Source: an uncultured Hyphomicrobiales bacterium
GTDB taxonomy: Bacteria; Pseudomonadota; Alphaproteobacteria; Rhizobiales; Devosiaceae
Direction: 5' to 3'
Assembly (NCBI GenBank): GCA_903842455.1
Contig: CAIMLX010000155.1
Location: 1-46,159, forward strand
DNA: 46,159 nucleotides
Position 1 is the first letter of the stretch. Each line of letters begins with the position of its first letter. Under the pieces are notes generated by a model. It was not told the DNA's origin, made no database searches, and was given only the letters and a program-made list of their open reading frames with translations. Shown piece by piece: positions 34,255 to 41,974 of this stretch. The position numbers and the translations under genes were made by a program.

Positions 34255-35451
34255 TCAGTGACGACGGCGGGCAGCATTGCGCTGCGGCAAGGTGGAAGCG
34301 AGATAGCCGGCGGTCTGGGCCGCGTCGAAACGATCGGGCGAGAAGGCGCTGAGGTCTATTGAGGTGCGCCCGTTGGCGACGAACTCGGCGAGGTAGTAGC
34401 CGGAGGCCGGGTTGTAGCTGAAGCCACCCGAATGGAAGCAGACGCCGACAAACAATCCTTCAGCCGCGCCGAACGGTCCGAGGATGGGCTCGCCATCCAT
34501 TGAAAAAGACAGCAGCCCGACCTTGCGGGTCTCCCACTCGGCGTTGTTCAACGCGGGAACGAAATCGCCGAAGCGCGCGAGCACCGCTGGCAGCACTGTG
34601 GGGTCATCGGCAATCTCGGTCAGCCGGAAGCCGAACTCCCCCACTTTCCAATCGTCGCGGTCCGGCGTTTCCGCGCCGATCAGGATGCGGTTGCCGGCGG
34701 CGGGGCGGACATAGCCGAGATAGGGGTCGGCGTTGACCGGTGGCGCCGCGAACGGCGTGGGCAAGGGCTTGGACACATAGCGCTGATGGACGAAAGTCTT
34801 GGCCGGGATAGTGATACCCGCCGTCTCGAGCAACGGCAGGATCCATGCGTAGTTGGCGACCACCACGGCGTCGGCCGGCTCAACACCGGTGTCGAGGCGC
34901 ACGCCGGTGACGCGGTCGCCCTCAGTCACCAGTTCCAGCGCCGTGGCATTTTCGATGATGCGCACGCCGAGCTGGCGGATTTCGGCCGTCAGCGCCGCAA
35001 GGTATTCCTCCGGCTCGCTGTAGCCACCGAGCGGATCGAGCAATCCGACATTGTCGGCCTCGGGGTTGAGCTGCGGCCATCGCCGGCGGATCTCGGCCGA
35101 AGAGAGTATCTGATAGGGCACATCATATTCGTCGTAGAGCGGCAGCAGCGCCTCGCGCGCCGGCCAGAGCTCAGGACTGAACAGGCCTAGGCAGCCATGC
35201 TCGTTGTGGAACACGTAGGAGTCTAGTTCGCGGCTCATCTCGCGGAAACGGCGGAGCGCGGTCTTGCGCGCTAGAATGCCGGTCTTGGACCACAACAATC
35301 CGGTCGAGATGCCGCCGGCACGGCTGCTCGAGCCAGCGCCGATCGTGTCCTTTTCGAGTAGGGTCACGTCGCCATAACCAAGCCGCTTCAGATGATAGGC
35401 GGTGGAGAGCCCGGTGACGCCTCCCCCGATGATGATGGCTCGTCTGCTCAA
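34255..35451 (-). CDS. FAD-dependent amino-acid oxidase (DAO/glycine-oxidase-like)
   Basis: A 398-residue DAO-fold flavoprotein. Residues 5-35 are the FAD Rossmann unit (IIIGGGVTG ... VTLLEKD); AGSSSRAGGI follows, and near the end VGVCFHSGGFSYNPASG is the second flavin contact. Such enzymes oxidise amines of D-amino acids, glycine or N-methyl compounds. Start is set at the TTG at 35451 (GGGGA eight bases upstream); a GTG at 35466 is possible, and an ATG at 35520 is unlikely as it would put the operator inside the gene. It is divergent from the unknown gene at 35536 across operator 6. A related but broken DAO gene occurs at 43149. Confidence 0.85.
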   Translation of the reverse strand: MSRRAIIIGGGVTGLSTAYHLKRLGYGDVTLLEKDTIGAGSSSRAGGISTGLLWSKTGILARKTALRRFREMSRELDSYVFHNEHGCLGLFSPELWPAREALLPLYDEYDVPYQILSSAEIRRRWPQLNPEADNVGLLDPLGGYSEPEEYLAALTAEIRQLGVRIIENATALELVTEGDRVTGVRLDTGVEPADAVVVANYAWILPLLETAGITIPAKTFVHQRYVSKPLPTPFAAPPVNADPYLGYVRPAAGNRILIGAETPDRDDWKVGEFGFRLTEIADDPTVLPAVLARFGDFVPALNNAEWETRKVGLLSFSMDGEPILGPFGAAEGLFVGVCFHSGGFSYNPASGYYLAEFVANGRTSIDLSAFSPDRFDAAQTAGYLASTLPQRNAARRRH

Positions 35452-35466
35452 CTCTCGTGTCCCCAC

Positions 35467-35505
35467 TTGACAGGCTTCCCACACTGCGTCTGTTATAATG
35501 ATAAG
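35467..35505. promoter_or_regulatory. Putative promoter with operator 6
   Basis: TTGACA is at 35467-35472 and a perfect TATAAT at 35494-35499, though 21 bases apart, longer than normal. GTTAT (35492-35496) - AATG - ATAAG (35501-35505) is a near-perfect inverted repeat covering the TATAAT. It serves the gene at 35536 and possibly the divergent FAD oxidase. Confidence 0.55.
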
Positions 35506-35535
35506 ATGATATTCGATCAAGAGGTACGGCGTTCA

Positions 35536-36240
35536 ATGACATCCTATTTCGAAGAATTCGACGATGATCCGGGCGGGTGGATGCGCGTTGCCAACAATTT
35601 CGATCCGCCGACGGCTCTACCCATCCGCAACGGCGCGGTCCGCTGCCAGGGGCCGTGGTGGGTCGACTACAACCACGCACCACCTGGCGGCGGGTACCTC
35701 CAATTGCTGATGGCGATGGTGACGCACGGGCCGACCACCGAGGCCGTGCGCGAGGTTTCCGGCAAGAACCGCTTCACCGCCGGTATATACCCCACCAACT
35801 TCACCAATGCGCGGATGACGCTGCGCACCCGCGGCGAACTCGAAGCGGCGGGCACGAAACTGTCGCTGCTGATCCAGGGATCGGTCGACGGCATCACCTC
35901 GGGCTGGGTGCTGAGCGGCGACACTTTCGCGGTCAACAGCGAGTGGACCGAGACCACCGTGACCGCCAAGCCCGACCCGGCGCTCTGGACCAGCATCGGC
36001 TCGCGCCACGACCGCACCGACACCTATGGCGAGAAGCCGCTGATCACGGTGCTCGGCAACGTCAATGTCAACATTCACATCATCATGTTTCCCGTAAAGC
36101 CGAGGCCGATGGGCGAGATCGGCGGCGATCCGCATATGCTGCGCGCCGGGCGCGACTATCCGATCTGGCCCTCGAGCATTGCTCAGGGCTATGTCGAGAT
36201 CGACCGCGTGCAGATCGACTTCGCTGGAGCCAACAATTGA
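35536..36240 (+). CDS. Beta-rich protein of unknown function
   Basis: A 234-residue protein I cannot assign. It lacks a signal peptide and membrane helices. Alternating hydrophobic strands (ARMTLRTRGELE, TKLSLLIQGSVDG, TSGWVLSGDTFAV, EWTETTVTA) and acidic turns suggest a jelly-roll/concanavalin-type beta-sandwich, as in many carbohydrate-binding or lyase domains. Trp-rich GPWWVDYNH near 37-45 could bind sugar. ATG 35536 has GAGG 11 bases upstream; ATG 35506 falls beside the operator and is less likely. The next gene starts with TTG overlapping its stop, so the pair is coupled to the second DapA-type aldolase. Confidence 0.7.
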   Translation: MTSYFEEFDDDPGGWMRVANNFDPPTALPIRNGAVRCQGPWWVDYNHAPPGGGYLQLLMAMVTHGPTTEAVREVSGKNRFTAGIYPTNFTNARMTLRTRGELEAAGTKLSLLIQGSVDGITSGWVLSGDTFAVNSEWTETTVTAKPDPALWTSIGSRHDRTDTYGEKPLITVLGNVNVNIHIIMFPVKPRPMGEIGGDPHMLRAGRDYPIWPSSIAQGYVEIDRVQIDFAGANN

Positions 36241-37157
36241 GCCGCTACCCTCGTACTGTCCTCGGCACCGTCTGCGTCCCCTGGAAGGTGGATGGCACTC
36301 TCGACGAGGCGTGCTTCCGCCGCACCATCACCAATCTCGTCAAATCCGGCATGCCCGACCTCTACATCTTCGGCACCGCCGGTGAGGGGTATGCGGTCAG
36401 CGAGTCCGACTTCCGCCGTATCGCAATTGTCTTCGCCGAGGCAATGCGCGAGGCGGGCGGGTCGCCGCCTATGGTCGGCGTGGTCAGCCTGTCGCTGGCG
36501 ACGATGATCGAGCGGATCGGCTATTGCCGCGAGCGCGGAATCGATACCTTTCAGTTCTCGCTCCCCAACTGGCAAGCAACGTCGGACGCAGAGATGTCGC
36601 GGGTGTTCGCCGAAATCTGCGGCAGTTTCCCGGACTGCAGCTTCCTTCACTACAATCTGATGCGCTCGGGCCGACTGGTGCGGCCGCAGCACTATGCCGA
36701 GCTCGCGGCGGCGCATCCCAATCTCGTTGCCACAAAATATGGCGGCGGCGATCCGTTCATGATCTCGGGATTGATGCGGCACGCCGGCATGCTGCGGCAC
36801 TTCTTCACCGAGCAGGGCTACTATCTGGGTGCGCCGCTTGGCGATTGCGCCCTGCTGACCTCGATCTCGTCGAGCAATCCGCGCCGCGCGCACGCCTATC
36901 TTCAGGCCGGCGCGACTGGCGATTCGGCACAATTCGCGACGCTCTATCGCGAGTTGTGCGGCGTGCTGCATGCGCTGCTCGATTCGACCGGAACCAACTT
37001 CATCGATGGCGCCTATGACAAGGCGATCCATCGACTGTCGATCCCGGACTTTCCTCTGGCACTGCTGCCGCCTTACGAGACGAGTTCGGTGGTGGCGTTC
37101 GAAAAGTACCGCGACCGGATGATCAGGGATTTTCCGGAATGGATGCCGGAGCATTGA
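36237..37157 (+). CDS. DapA/NanA family aldolase, second copy
   Basis: A 306-residue class I aldolase. FGTAGEGYAVS (45-55), Tyr139 (FLHYNLM) and the Schiff-base Lys167 (LVATKYGG) mark the superfamily. The motif GTAGE and the residue after Tyr differ from NanA-type enzymes, so a different keto-acid substrate than the protein at 29533 is likely. The start is a TTG at 36237 overlapping the previous stop as TTGA, with GGAG seven bases upstream. The 3' end overlaps the oppositely oriented GH43-like gene by 35 bases, an unusually long tail-to-tail overlap. Possible reactions: aldol cleavage or dehydration of a 2-keto-3-deoxy acid. Confidence 0.82.
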   Translation: MSRYPRTVLGTVCVPWKVDGTLDEACFRRTITNLVKSGMPDLYIFGTAGEGYAVSESDFRRIAIVFAEAMREAGGSPPMVGVVSLSLATMIERIGYCRERGIDTFQFSLPNWQATSDAEMSRVFAEICGSFPDCSFLHYNLMRSGRLVRPQHYAELAAAHPNLVATKYGGGDPFMISGLMRHAGMLRHFFTEQGYYLGAPLGDCALLTSISSSNPRRAHAYLQAGATGDSAQFATLYRELCGVLHALLDSTGTNFIDGAYDKAIHRLSIPDFPLALLPPYETSSVVAFEKYRDRMIRDFPEWMPEH

Positions 37158-38175
37158 CGGCGCTGGCGATGCGCCAGACGCCAAGGGCATCGCAGGCCGC
37201 GTAGTACATGCGCAATCGCCCGTCGGGGAGTGCGATCAGCGACATGTCCTCGGCATGCACCGCATCAATGTCGGCGCCGCAATAGCCATCGCCTTCGATG
37301 ACGATGCCGTCGCGGGTCCAGGTCATGCCATCGGCCGAATGAGCGACGAAGATGCGCGAGCGATAGCCGGACATGTCGGCGGCGATCGAGGCGGCCGCAA
37401 AGCTCGCACTCTGCCCTGTCGCGACGGCGTCGGCATTGAGGCTAGGATGCGAGGGTCGCGGCTGTCCCTCGGGCAGATCCTGCCAGCCGGAATAGTACAG
37501 CCGCGACGGCCCGCCGGGGGCAATCTCGGCGGCCGTGATCCCGGCACTGTCGAGGACGTGGGTCCGATCCGCGAGCCGCAGACCGGTCTCGGCCGTGAAG
37601 TTCAGCCCGTCCCGCGTGATGGCGCTGATCACCGGGGTGCCGATGCGATCGCCCTGCCCCGGCGCGCCGCCTCTATAGCGGGATTCGAAGCAATAGAGCC
37701 GGCCGCTGCCATCCGGCGATTGCCGGAACCGTGGCGCACCGACGCCGCCGGGCCGCGTGAAGCGGATGCCGTCCTCAATGTGCCAGGCGAGCTGGTCGCG
37801 CGAGACGGCGCTGCAGATGGTAGTCGGGCGATCCGCCGTGCCGCGCGCTTCGAAATACATGCGCCAGCCGCCGTCGGGCAGTTCCACAATGCTGGGGGCG
37901 AGGACGCGCAGCGCAAGATGCGGCTGCGCCGGCAAGGGCACGACCCGGATGCTTGGTTCGGGCGCAAAGGAGAGGCCGTCTTCGGAGGTGGCGCTGAGAA
38001 TATAGCCCTGGCACGCATCGAACGGTTTGCCCGGACCGATGCCGGTATAGAACAGCCGATAGCCGCCGCCAGGCTTGCGGACAATGCACGGCGCCTGCAC
38101 CTTGTCGCGATCGAGATCGCGGCTGCCTTCGACGCGCGCGCCTACTTCCTTGTACCAAAGCTCCGCCGAGGCCAT
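37123..38175 (-). CDS. GH43/GH32-type five-bladed propeller protein
   Basis: A 350-residue protein with repeated strands typical of the five-bladed GH43/GH32/GH130-like fold: APCIVRKPGGGYRLFYTG, APSIVELPDGGWRMYFEARG, SRLYYSGW and EDMSLIALPDGRLRMYYAA. Each blade holds a P(D/G)GG(W/Y)R(L/M)(Y/F) motif. No signal peptide. Members hydrolyse or phosphorolyse glycosides; catalytic acids cannot be fixed by eye. ATG 38175 is chosen because GGTGGGA precedes it; an ATG at 38190 is the alternative. It is divergent from the aminotransferase operon across operator 7, and is the only propeller here without Asp boxes. Confidence 0.75.
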   Translation of the reverse strand: MASAELWYKEVGARVEGSRDLDRDKVQAPCIVRKPGGGYRLFYTGIGPGKPFDACQGYILSATSEDGLSFAPEPSIRVVPLPAQPHLALRVLAPSIVELPDGGWRMYFEARGTADRPTTICSAVSRDQLAWHIEDGIRFTRPGGVGAPRFRQSPDGSGRLYCFESRYRGGAPGQGDRIGTPVISAITRDGLNFTAETGLRLADRTHVLDSAGITAAEIAPGGPSRLYYSGWQDLPEGQPRPSHPSLNADAVATGQSASFAAASIAADMSGYRSRIFVAHSADGMTWTRDGIVIEGDGYCGADIDAVHAEDMSLIALPDGRLRMYYAACDALGVWRIASAVNAPASIPENP

Positions 38176-38211
38176 CGCAAATCCCACCATTGAAACAGCG
38201 CCTTAGAGCGC

Positions 38212-38239
38212 TTGACGAATATCGGGTTATTCTTATAAC
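38212..38239. promoter_or_regulatory. Putative promoter with operator 7
   Basis: TTGACG (38212-38217) and TATAAC (38234-38239) with a 16-base spacer give a plausible promoter toward the aminotransferase. GTTAT (38226-38230) - TCTT - ATAAC (38235-38239) is a perfect inverted repeat and covers the -10. This is the clearest member of the N4-spaced operator class. Confidence 0.6.
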
Positions 38240-38285
38240 AATATAGCATGGCGTTAAAGATCGACGCAACAGGAGGACGGGCCGG

Positions 38286-39590
38286 ATGGGCAAGGGGCAG
38301 GATATGTGGAAGACGGCCAAGACCGTTATTCCGGGCGGCAATATGCTGCTGTCGAAGCGCCCCGAAATGTTCCTGCCCGAGCAATGGCCGGCCTATTTCT
38401 CCCGCGCCGCCGGCTGTCGCGTCTGGGATCTCGACGATCGCGAGTATATCGATATGTCGATTATGGGCATCGGCTGCAATACGCTGGGCTATGGCCGTCC
38501 GGAAGTCGACGACGCAGTGCGGCGGGTGATCGACCTCGGCAACATGGCAACGCTAAATGCGCCCGAGGAGGTCGCGCTCGCCCAGAAGCTGGTCGAGCTC
38601 CACCCCTGGGCCGACATGGCGCGCTTCGCCCGTTCGGGCGGCGAGGCCAACGCGATCTCGATCCGCATCGCCCGTGCCGCCAGCGGCCGCGACGGCGTGG
38701 CGCTGTGCGGCTATCATGGCTGGCACGACTGGTATCTCGCCAGCAATCTTGGCGACGCTGGCAAGCTGGCCGGCCATCTGCTGCCGGGCCTCAATCCGAA
38801 TGGCGTTCCACAATCCTTGCGGGGCTCGGTGTTCCCGTTCGCCTACAATGACATTGGCGCGCTGGAGACCTTAGTTGGTACCGGCAAGATCGGCGTCATC
38901 AAGATGGAAGTCTCGCGCAACTATTCGCCCGACCCCGACTTCCTGATCCGAGTCCGCAAGCTCGCGACGGACAATGACGTCATCCTGATCTTCGACGAAT
39001 GCACGTCAGGTTTCCGCCAGGCGCTTGGCGGTCTCCACAAGATCTATGGCGTCGACCCCGACATGGCCGTGTTCGGCAAGGCGCTGGGCAATGGCTACGC
39101 AGTCACAGGCGTCATCGGTCGCCGCGGCATTATGGAAGCGGCGCAGAACACCTTCATCTCCTCGACCTTCTGGACCGAACGCATCGGTTCGGCCGCCGCG
39201 CTTGCGACCCTTGCTGTCATGGAAAAGGAACGCTCGTGGGAAACGATCACCGCGATCGGGCAGGATATCACCACGCGCTGGCAGGCGCTGGGCAAAAAGC
39301 ACGGCCTGCCGATCACCACGGCAGGCGTCCCAGCCCTCACCAGTTTCGGTTTCAAATCGCCCAATGCCCAGGCCTACAAGACGCTGATCAGCCAGGAGAT
39401 GCTCGCCAAGGGCTATCTCGCGGGCAACAGCGTCTACACCTGCACCGAGCATACGCCTGCTATCGTCGACGGTTATTTCGAGGCGCTCGACCCCATTTTC
39501 GGGCTGATCCGCGAGTGCGAGGACGGACGCGACGTGCTGTCGCTGCTCAAGGGTCCCATCGCCCATAGCGGTTTCACCCGGCTCAACTGA
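38286..39590 (+). CDS. Class III PLP aminotransferase (glutamate-1-semialdehyde aminomutase-like)
   Basis: A 434-residue fold-I PLP enzyme. RSGGEANAISIRIAR (116-130), GYHGWHDWY (142-150, stacks on PLP), DECTSGFR (237-244, PLP nitrogen Asp) and the Schiff-base Lys265 in VFGKALGNGYAVTG. It resembles GSA aminomutase in length and motifs, but homologs outside haem synthesis are transaminases for amino-sugars or keto acids. AGGAGG lies nine bases upstream. It heads an operon with an AllA-like protein and a class IV aminotransferase. In this setting it probably moves an amino group on a sugar-derived compound rather than making tetrapyrrole. Confidence 0.87.
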   Translation: MGKGQDMWKTAKTVIPGGNMLLSKRPEMFLPEQWPAYFSRAAGCRVWDLDDREYIDMSIMGIGCNTLGYGRPEVDDAVRRVIDLGNMATLNAPEEVALAQKLVELHPWADMARFARSGGEANAISIRIARAASGRDGVALCGYHGWHDWYLASNLGDAGKLAGHLLPGLNPNGVPQSLRGSVFPFAYNDIGALETLVGTGKIGVIKMEVSRNYSPDPDFLIRVRKLATDNDVILIFDECTSGFRQALGGLHKIYGVDPDMAVFGKALGNGYAVTGVIGRRGIMEAAQNTFISSTFWTERIGSAAALATLAVMEKERSWETITAIGQDITTRWQALGKKHGLPITTAGVPALTSFGFKSPNAQAYKTLISQEMLAKGYLAGNSVYTCTEHTPAIVDGYFEALDPIFGLIRECEDGRDVLSLLKGPIAHSGFTRLN

Positions 39591-39598
39591 GACAGACC

Positions 39599-40063
39599 AT
39601 GACCCTGCCCCCGCTCACCGCCGACGCCATCGCCCCTTACGCCACGCTGCTCAAGGCCAAGGACGGCAAGTACACCGACCTCCCAGCCGTGCTGGAGATC
39701 GGCGACTCGCCCGGCCGGCATGGCTTCGCCATTCTCTGTCCGCAGCCGGCCCCGCCCGGCAAGATCAGCATTGGCAGCCTCGAGCGGCATCCGCATTCGA
39801 CGCAGTCCTTCGTTCCGATCAAGGTCGGCCGCTGGGTTATCGTCCTCGCGCCGAGCCTGCCCGACGGCTCGCCCGATGCTGCCAATGCGCGTGCCTTCAT
39901 CGCCGGCTCGTCCGACGCCATCTGCATTCATCGTAACATCTGGCATGCCGGCCTCACCGTGCTCGATACGCCGGCCGAAGTCGCCATGATGATGTGGCGC
40001 GCCGACGCGGGCGATGACGGCATCGTGGCCGACCTTGCCAATCCCATCGTGCTCGACCTCTAG
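39599..40063 (+). CDS. Ureidoglycolate lyase (AllA)-like cupin-fold protein
   Basis: A 154-residue protein matching the AllA family (PF04115): LERHPHSTQSFVPI (61-74) and the late HRNIWHAGL (111-119) are the conserved strands, with His residues lining a small-acid pocket. AllA releases urea from ureidoglycolate in purine breakdown. No other allantoin gene is here, so a related reaction on a small amino or ureido acid is more likely. Eight bases after the aminotransferase; its stop is followed directly by AGGAGG of the next gene. Confidence 0.8.
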   Translation: MTLPPLTADAIAPYATLLKAKDGKYTDLPAVLEIGDSPGRHGFAILCPQPAPPGKISIGSLERHPHSTQSFVPIKVGRWVIVLAPSLPDGSPDAANARAFIAGSSDAICIHRNIWHAGLTVLDTPAEVAMMMWRADAGDDGIVADLANPIVLDL

Positions 40064-40072
40064 GAGGCGCCA

Positions 40073-40984
40073 TTGACCCGACTGGTTCATCTAAGCGGCG
40101 AACTGGTCGCCGAACAGGATGCAAAGATCTCGATCTTCGACAGCGCCATCATGCTGGCCGATACGGTGACCGAGTCGACGCGGACCTTCCACCACACGCC
40201 GTTCAAGCTCGATGAGCATATCGAGCGGCTCTATCTGTCGCTGAAACTCACCCGCATCGATCCGCAGATGAGCCCGGCGGAGATGAAGCGCATCACGCTC
40301 GAAACGTTCGAGGCCAACCTCCACACTTATGAAGCGCATGAGGATTGCTGGATCGTCCACAACATCTCGCGCGGTCTGTCGATCGCCGGTGCCGATCCGA
40401 CCAAGCAGGTGGGCGCACCCACCGTGATGATCTTCACCCAGCCGATGAATCTGAAGCCCTGGGCCAAGTTCTACAAACAGGGCTGCCACGGCGTGACGCC
40501 GATGAGCCGCATGGTGCCGTCGCAGTCGCTCGATCCGCGCATCAAGAACCGCAGCCGCCTGCCCTACACCCTCGCCGAGATGGAGGCCAAGCTGGTCGAT
40601 CCTGAGGCGCAGAGCGTCATTCTCGACCTCGATGGCCACGTCGCTGAAAACAAGGGTGGCAACATCTTCGCCGTAAGCAAGGGCGTGCTGAGGACGCCGA
40701 CCACGGTCAACTGCCTCGCCGGCATCAGCCGCGCCGCGGCGCTGGAGCTGGCACAGCAACTGGGCATCCCCACGCAGGAAACCGTGCTGCAACCCTACGA
40801 CCTCGCCACCGCCGACGAGATGTTCTTCACCTCGACGCCCTATTGCATCATGCCCTCGACCAAGTTCAACGGCCACGCGGTTGGAGATGGCCAAGTCGGC
40901 CCGGTGACAAAGCGCCTCCTCGCCGCGTGGAGCGAGCTGGTCGGACTCGACATCGTCGCCCAGGCCGAAGCTCAGATCAACTGA
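40073..40984 (+). CDS. Class IV PLP aminotransferase (BCAT/D-amino-acid transaminase fold)
   Basis: A 303-residue fold-IV PLP enzyme. FDSAIMLADTVTESTRTF corresponds to the GD.VFE region, the PLP Lys is probably K158 in DPRIKNRSRLPYTLAEMEA, and AENKGGNIF (191-199) is the phosphate-side motif. The start is a TTG at 40073 right after a strong AGGAGG. Fold-IV enzymes transaminate branched-chain or D-amino acids or lyse aminodeoxychorismate; which applies here is open. Two transaminases around an AllA-like protein suggest handling of nitrogen from an amino-sugar or amino-acid part of the substrate. Confidence 0.85.
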   Translation: MTRLVHLSGELVAEQDAKISIFDSAIMLADTVTESTRTFHHTPFKLDEHIERLYLSLKLTRIDPQMSPAEMKRITLETFEANLHTYEAHEDCWIVHNISRGLSIAGADPTKQVGAPTVMIFTQPMNLKPWAKFYKQGCHGVTPMSRMVPSQSLDPRIKNRSRLPYTLAEMEAKLVDPEAQSVILDLDGHVAENKGGNIFAVSKGVLRTPTTVNCLAGISRAAALELAQQLGIPTQETVLQPYDLATADEMFFTSTPYCIMPSTKFNGHAVGDGQVGPVTKRLLAAWSELVGLDIVAQAEAQIN

Positions 40985-41008
40985 GGCGGCGGAGGACCGG
41001 GACGGCTC

Positions 41009-41965
41009 ATGGCAAACAACACCATCGTGACCGTCACCGGCGAGATCAATGCCGCCGACCTCGGCCCTACCCTATCGCACGAGCATCTCTATTGCGACGT
41101 GTCGGTTCACTCAAGCCGTCCGGATAACCAAGTCACCGATATCGATTTGGTGATTGCCGAGCTCGCGGCGTTCCGGCTGGCCGGAGGCCGGTCAATCATC
41201 GAGGTGACGCCGGAGGGTATCGGTCGCGATGCCGGCAAGTTGCGGACGATCAGCGAGCGATCGGGTGTGCAGATCGTCAGCGGCATCGCCTTCTAAGATG
41301 AGAGCACCTACCCCGATTGGCTGCGGACGGCGACGATCGGGCAGATCGCCGACTATTTCGTGCGCGAGATCGAAGAGGGCACCGACGGTGTTCGCGCCGG
41401 CCTCATCGGCGAATTGATGAGCCACAACGAGCCGGTGGCGAATGCGTCGGGTTACCGTTTGCACGAGATGGAAGAGCGCGTGTTCATTGCGGCCGCTCAG
41501 GCGCAGAAACGAACCGGCGTCGCCATATCGACGCATGCCTCCCTGGGGCGGGCCGGACATGCGCAGCTCGATGTCCTTGAACGGCACGGCGCCGACCTCG
41601 GCCGCGTGGTCATCGGCCATTGCGACGCACACTGGCACGCCGATATCGACCTCGACCTCGACTATTACCTGCCGATCCTTGCGCGTGGTGCCTATTGCCA
41701 GTTTGACATGATCGGCTGGACCGAACTGGCGGCCGACACCACGCGCGCCGATCGCATCGCAGCGCTGATGGCGCTCGGCCATGCGGGGAAAGTAACACTG
41801 TCCACCGACACCTGCCGCCTGTCGCAGATGCACCGCAACGGGGGACGTGGCTTCGACCACGTCTGGACCTCTTTCCTGCCCGAACTGCGCGTCCGGGGTG
41901 TCACCGAGGCACAGATCGACAGCATGCTCGTCGATGCGCCCCGCAGCGTCCTCGCGGCAGCATAA
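41009..41965 (+). pseudogene. Phosphotriesterase-family hydrolase interrupted by an in-frame TAA
   Basis: A phosphotriesterase/lactonase-like TIM barrel of about 318 residues, broken after residue 95 by TAA at 41294-41296. The frame then continues without any shift (DESTYPDWLRTATIGQIADYF and on). Metal ligands are present on both sides: SHEHLY (HxH) before, and STHASL, IGHCD and STDTC after. The stop sits where a Tyr (TAC or TAT) would read naturally. One substitution therefore explains the break. If real, the enzyme is lost, though a restart at 41360 could give a fragment without the HxH ligands. Relatives hydrolyse lactones, which fits an aldonolactone step. Confidence 0.8.
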
Positions 41966-41974
41966 GGGGGGCCG

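Noticed and set aside
38286-39590. Calling the class III aminotransferase hemL
   Set aside because: Motifs are GSA-aminomutase-like, but the operon has no tetrapyrrole gene and sits under the catabolic operator; a specific gene name would mislead.
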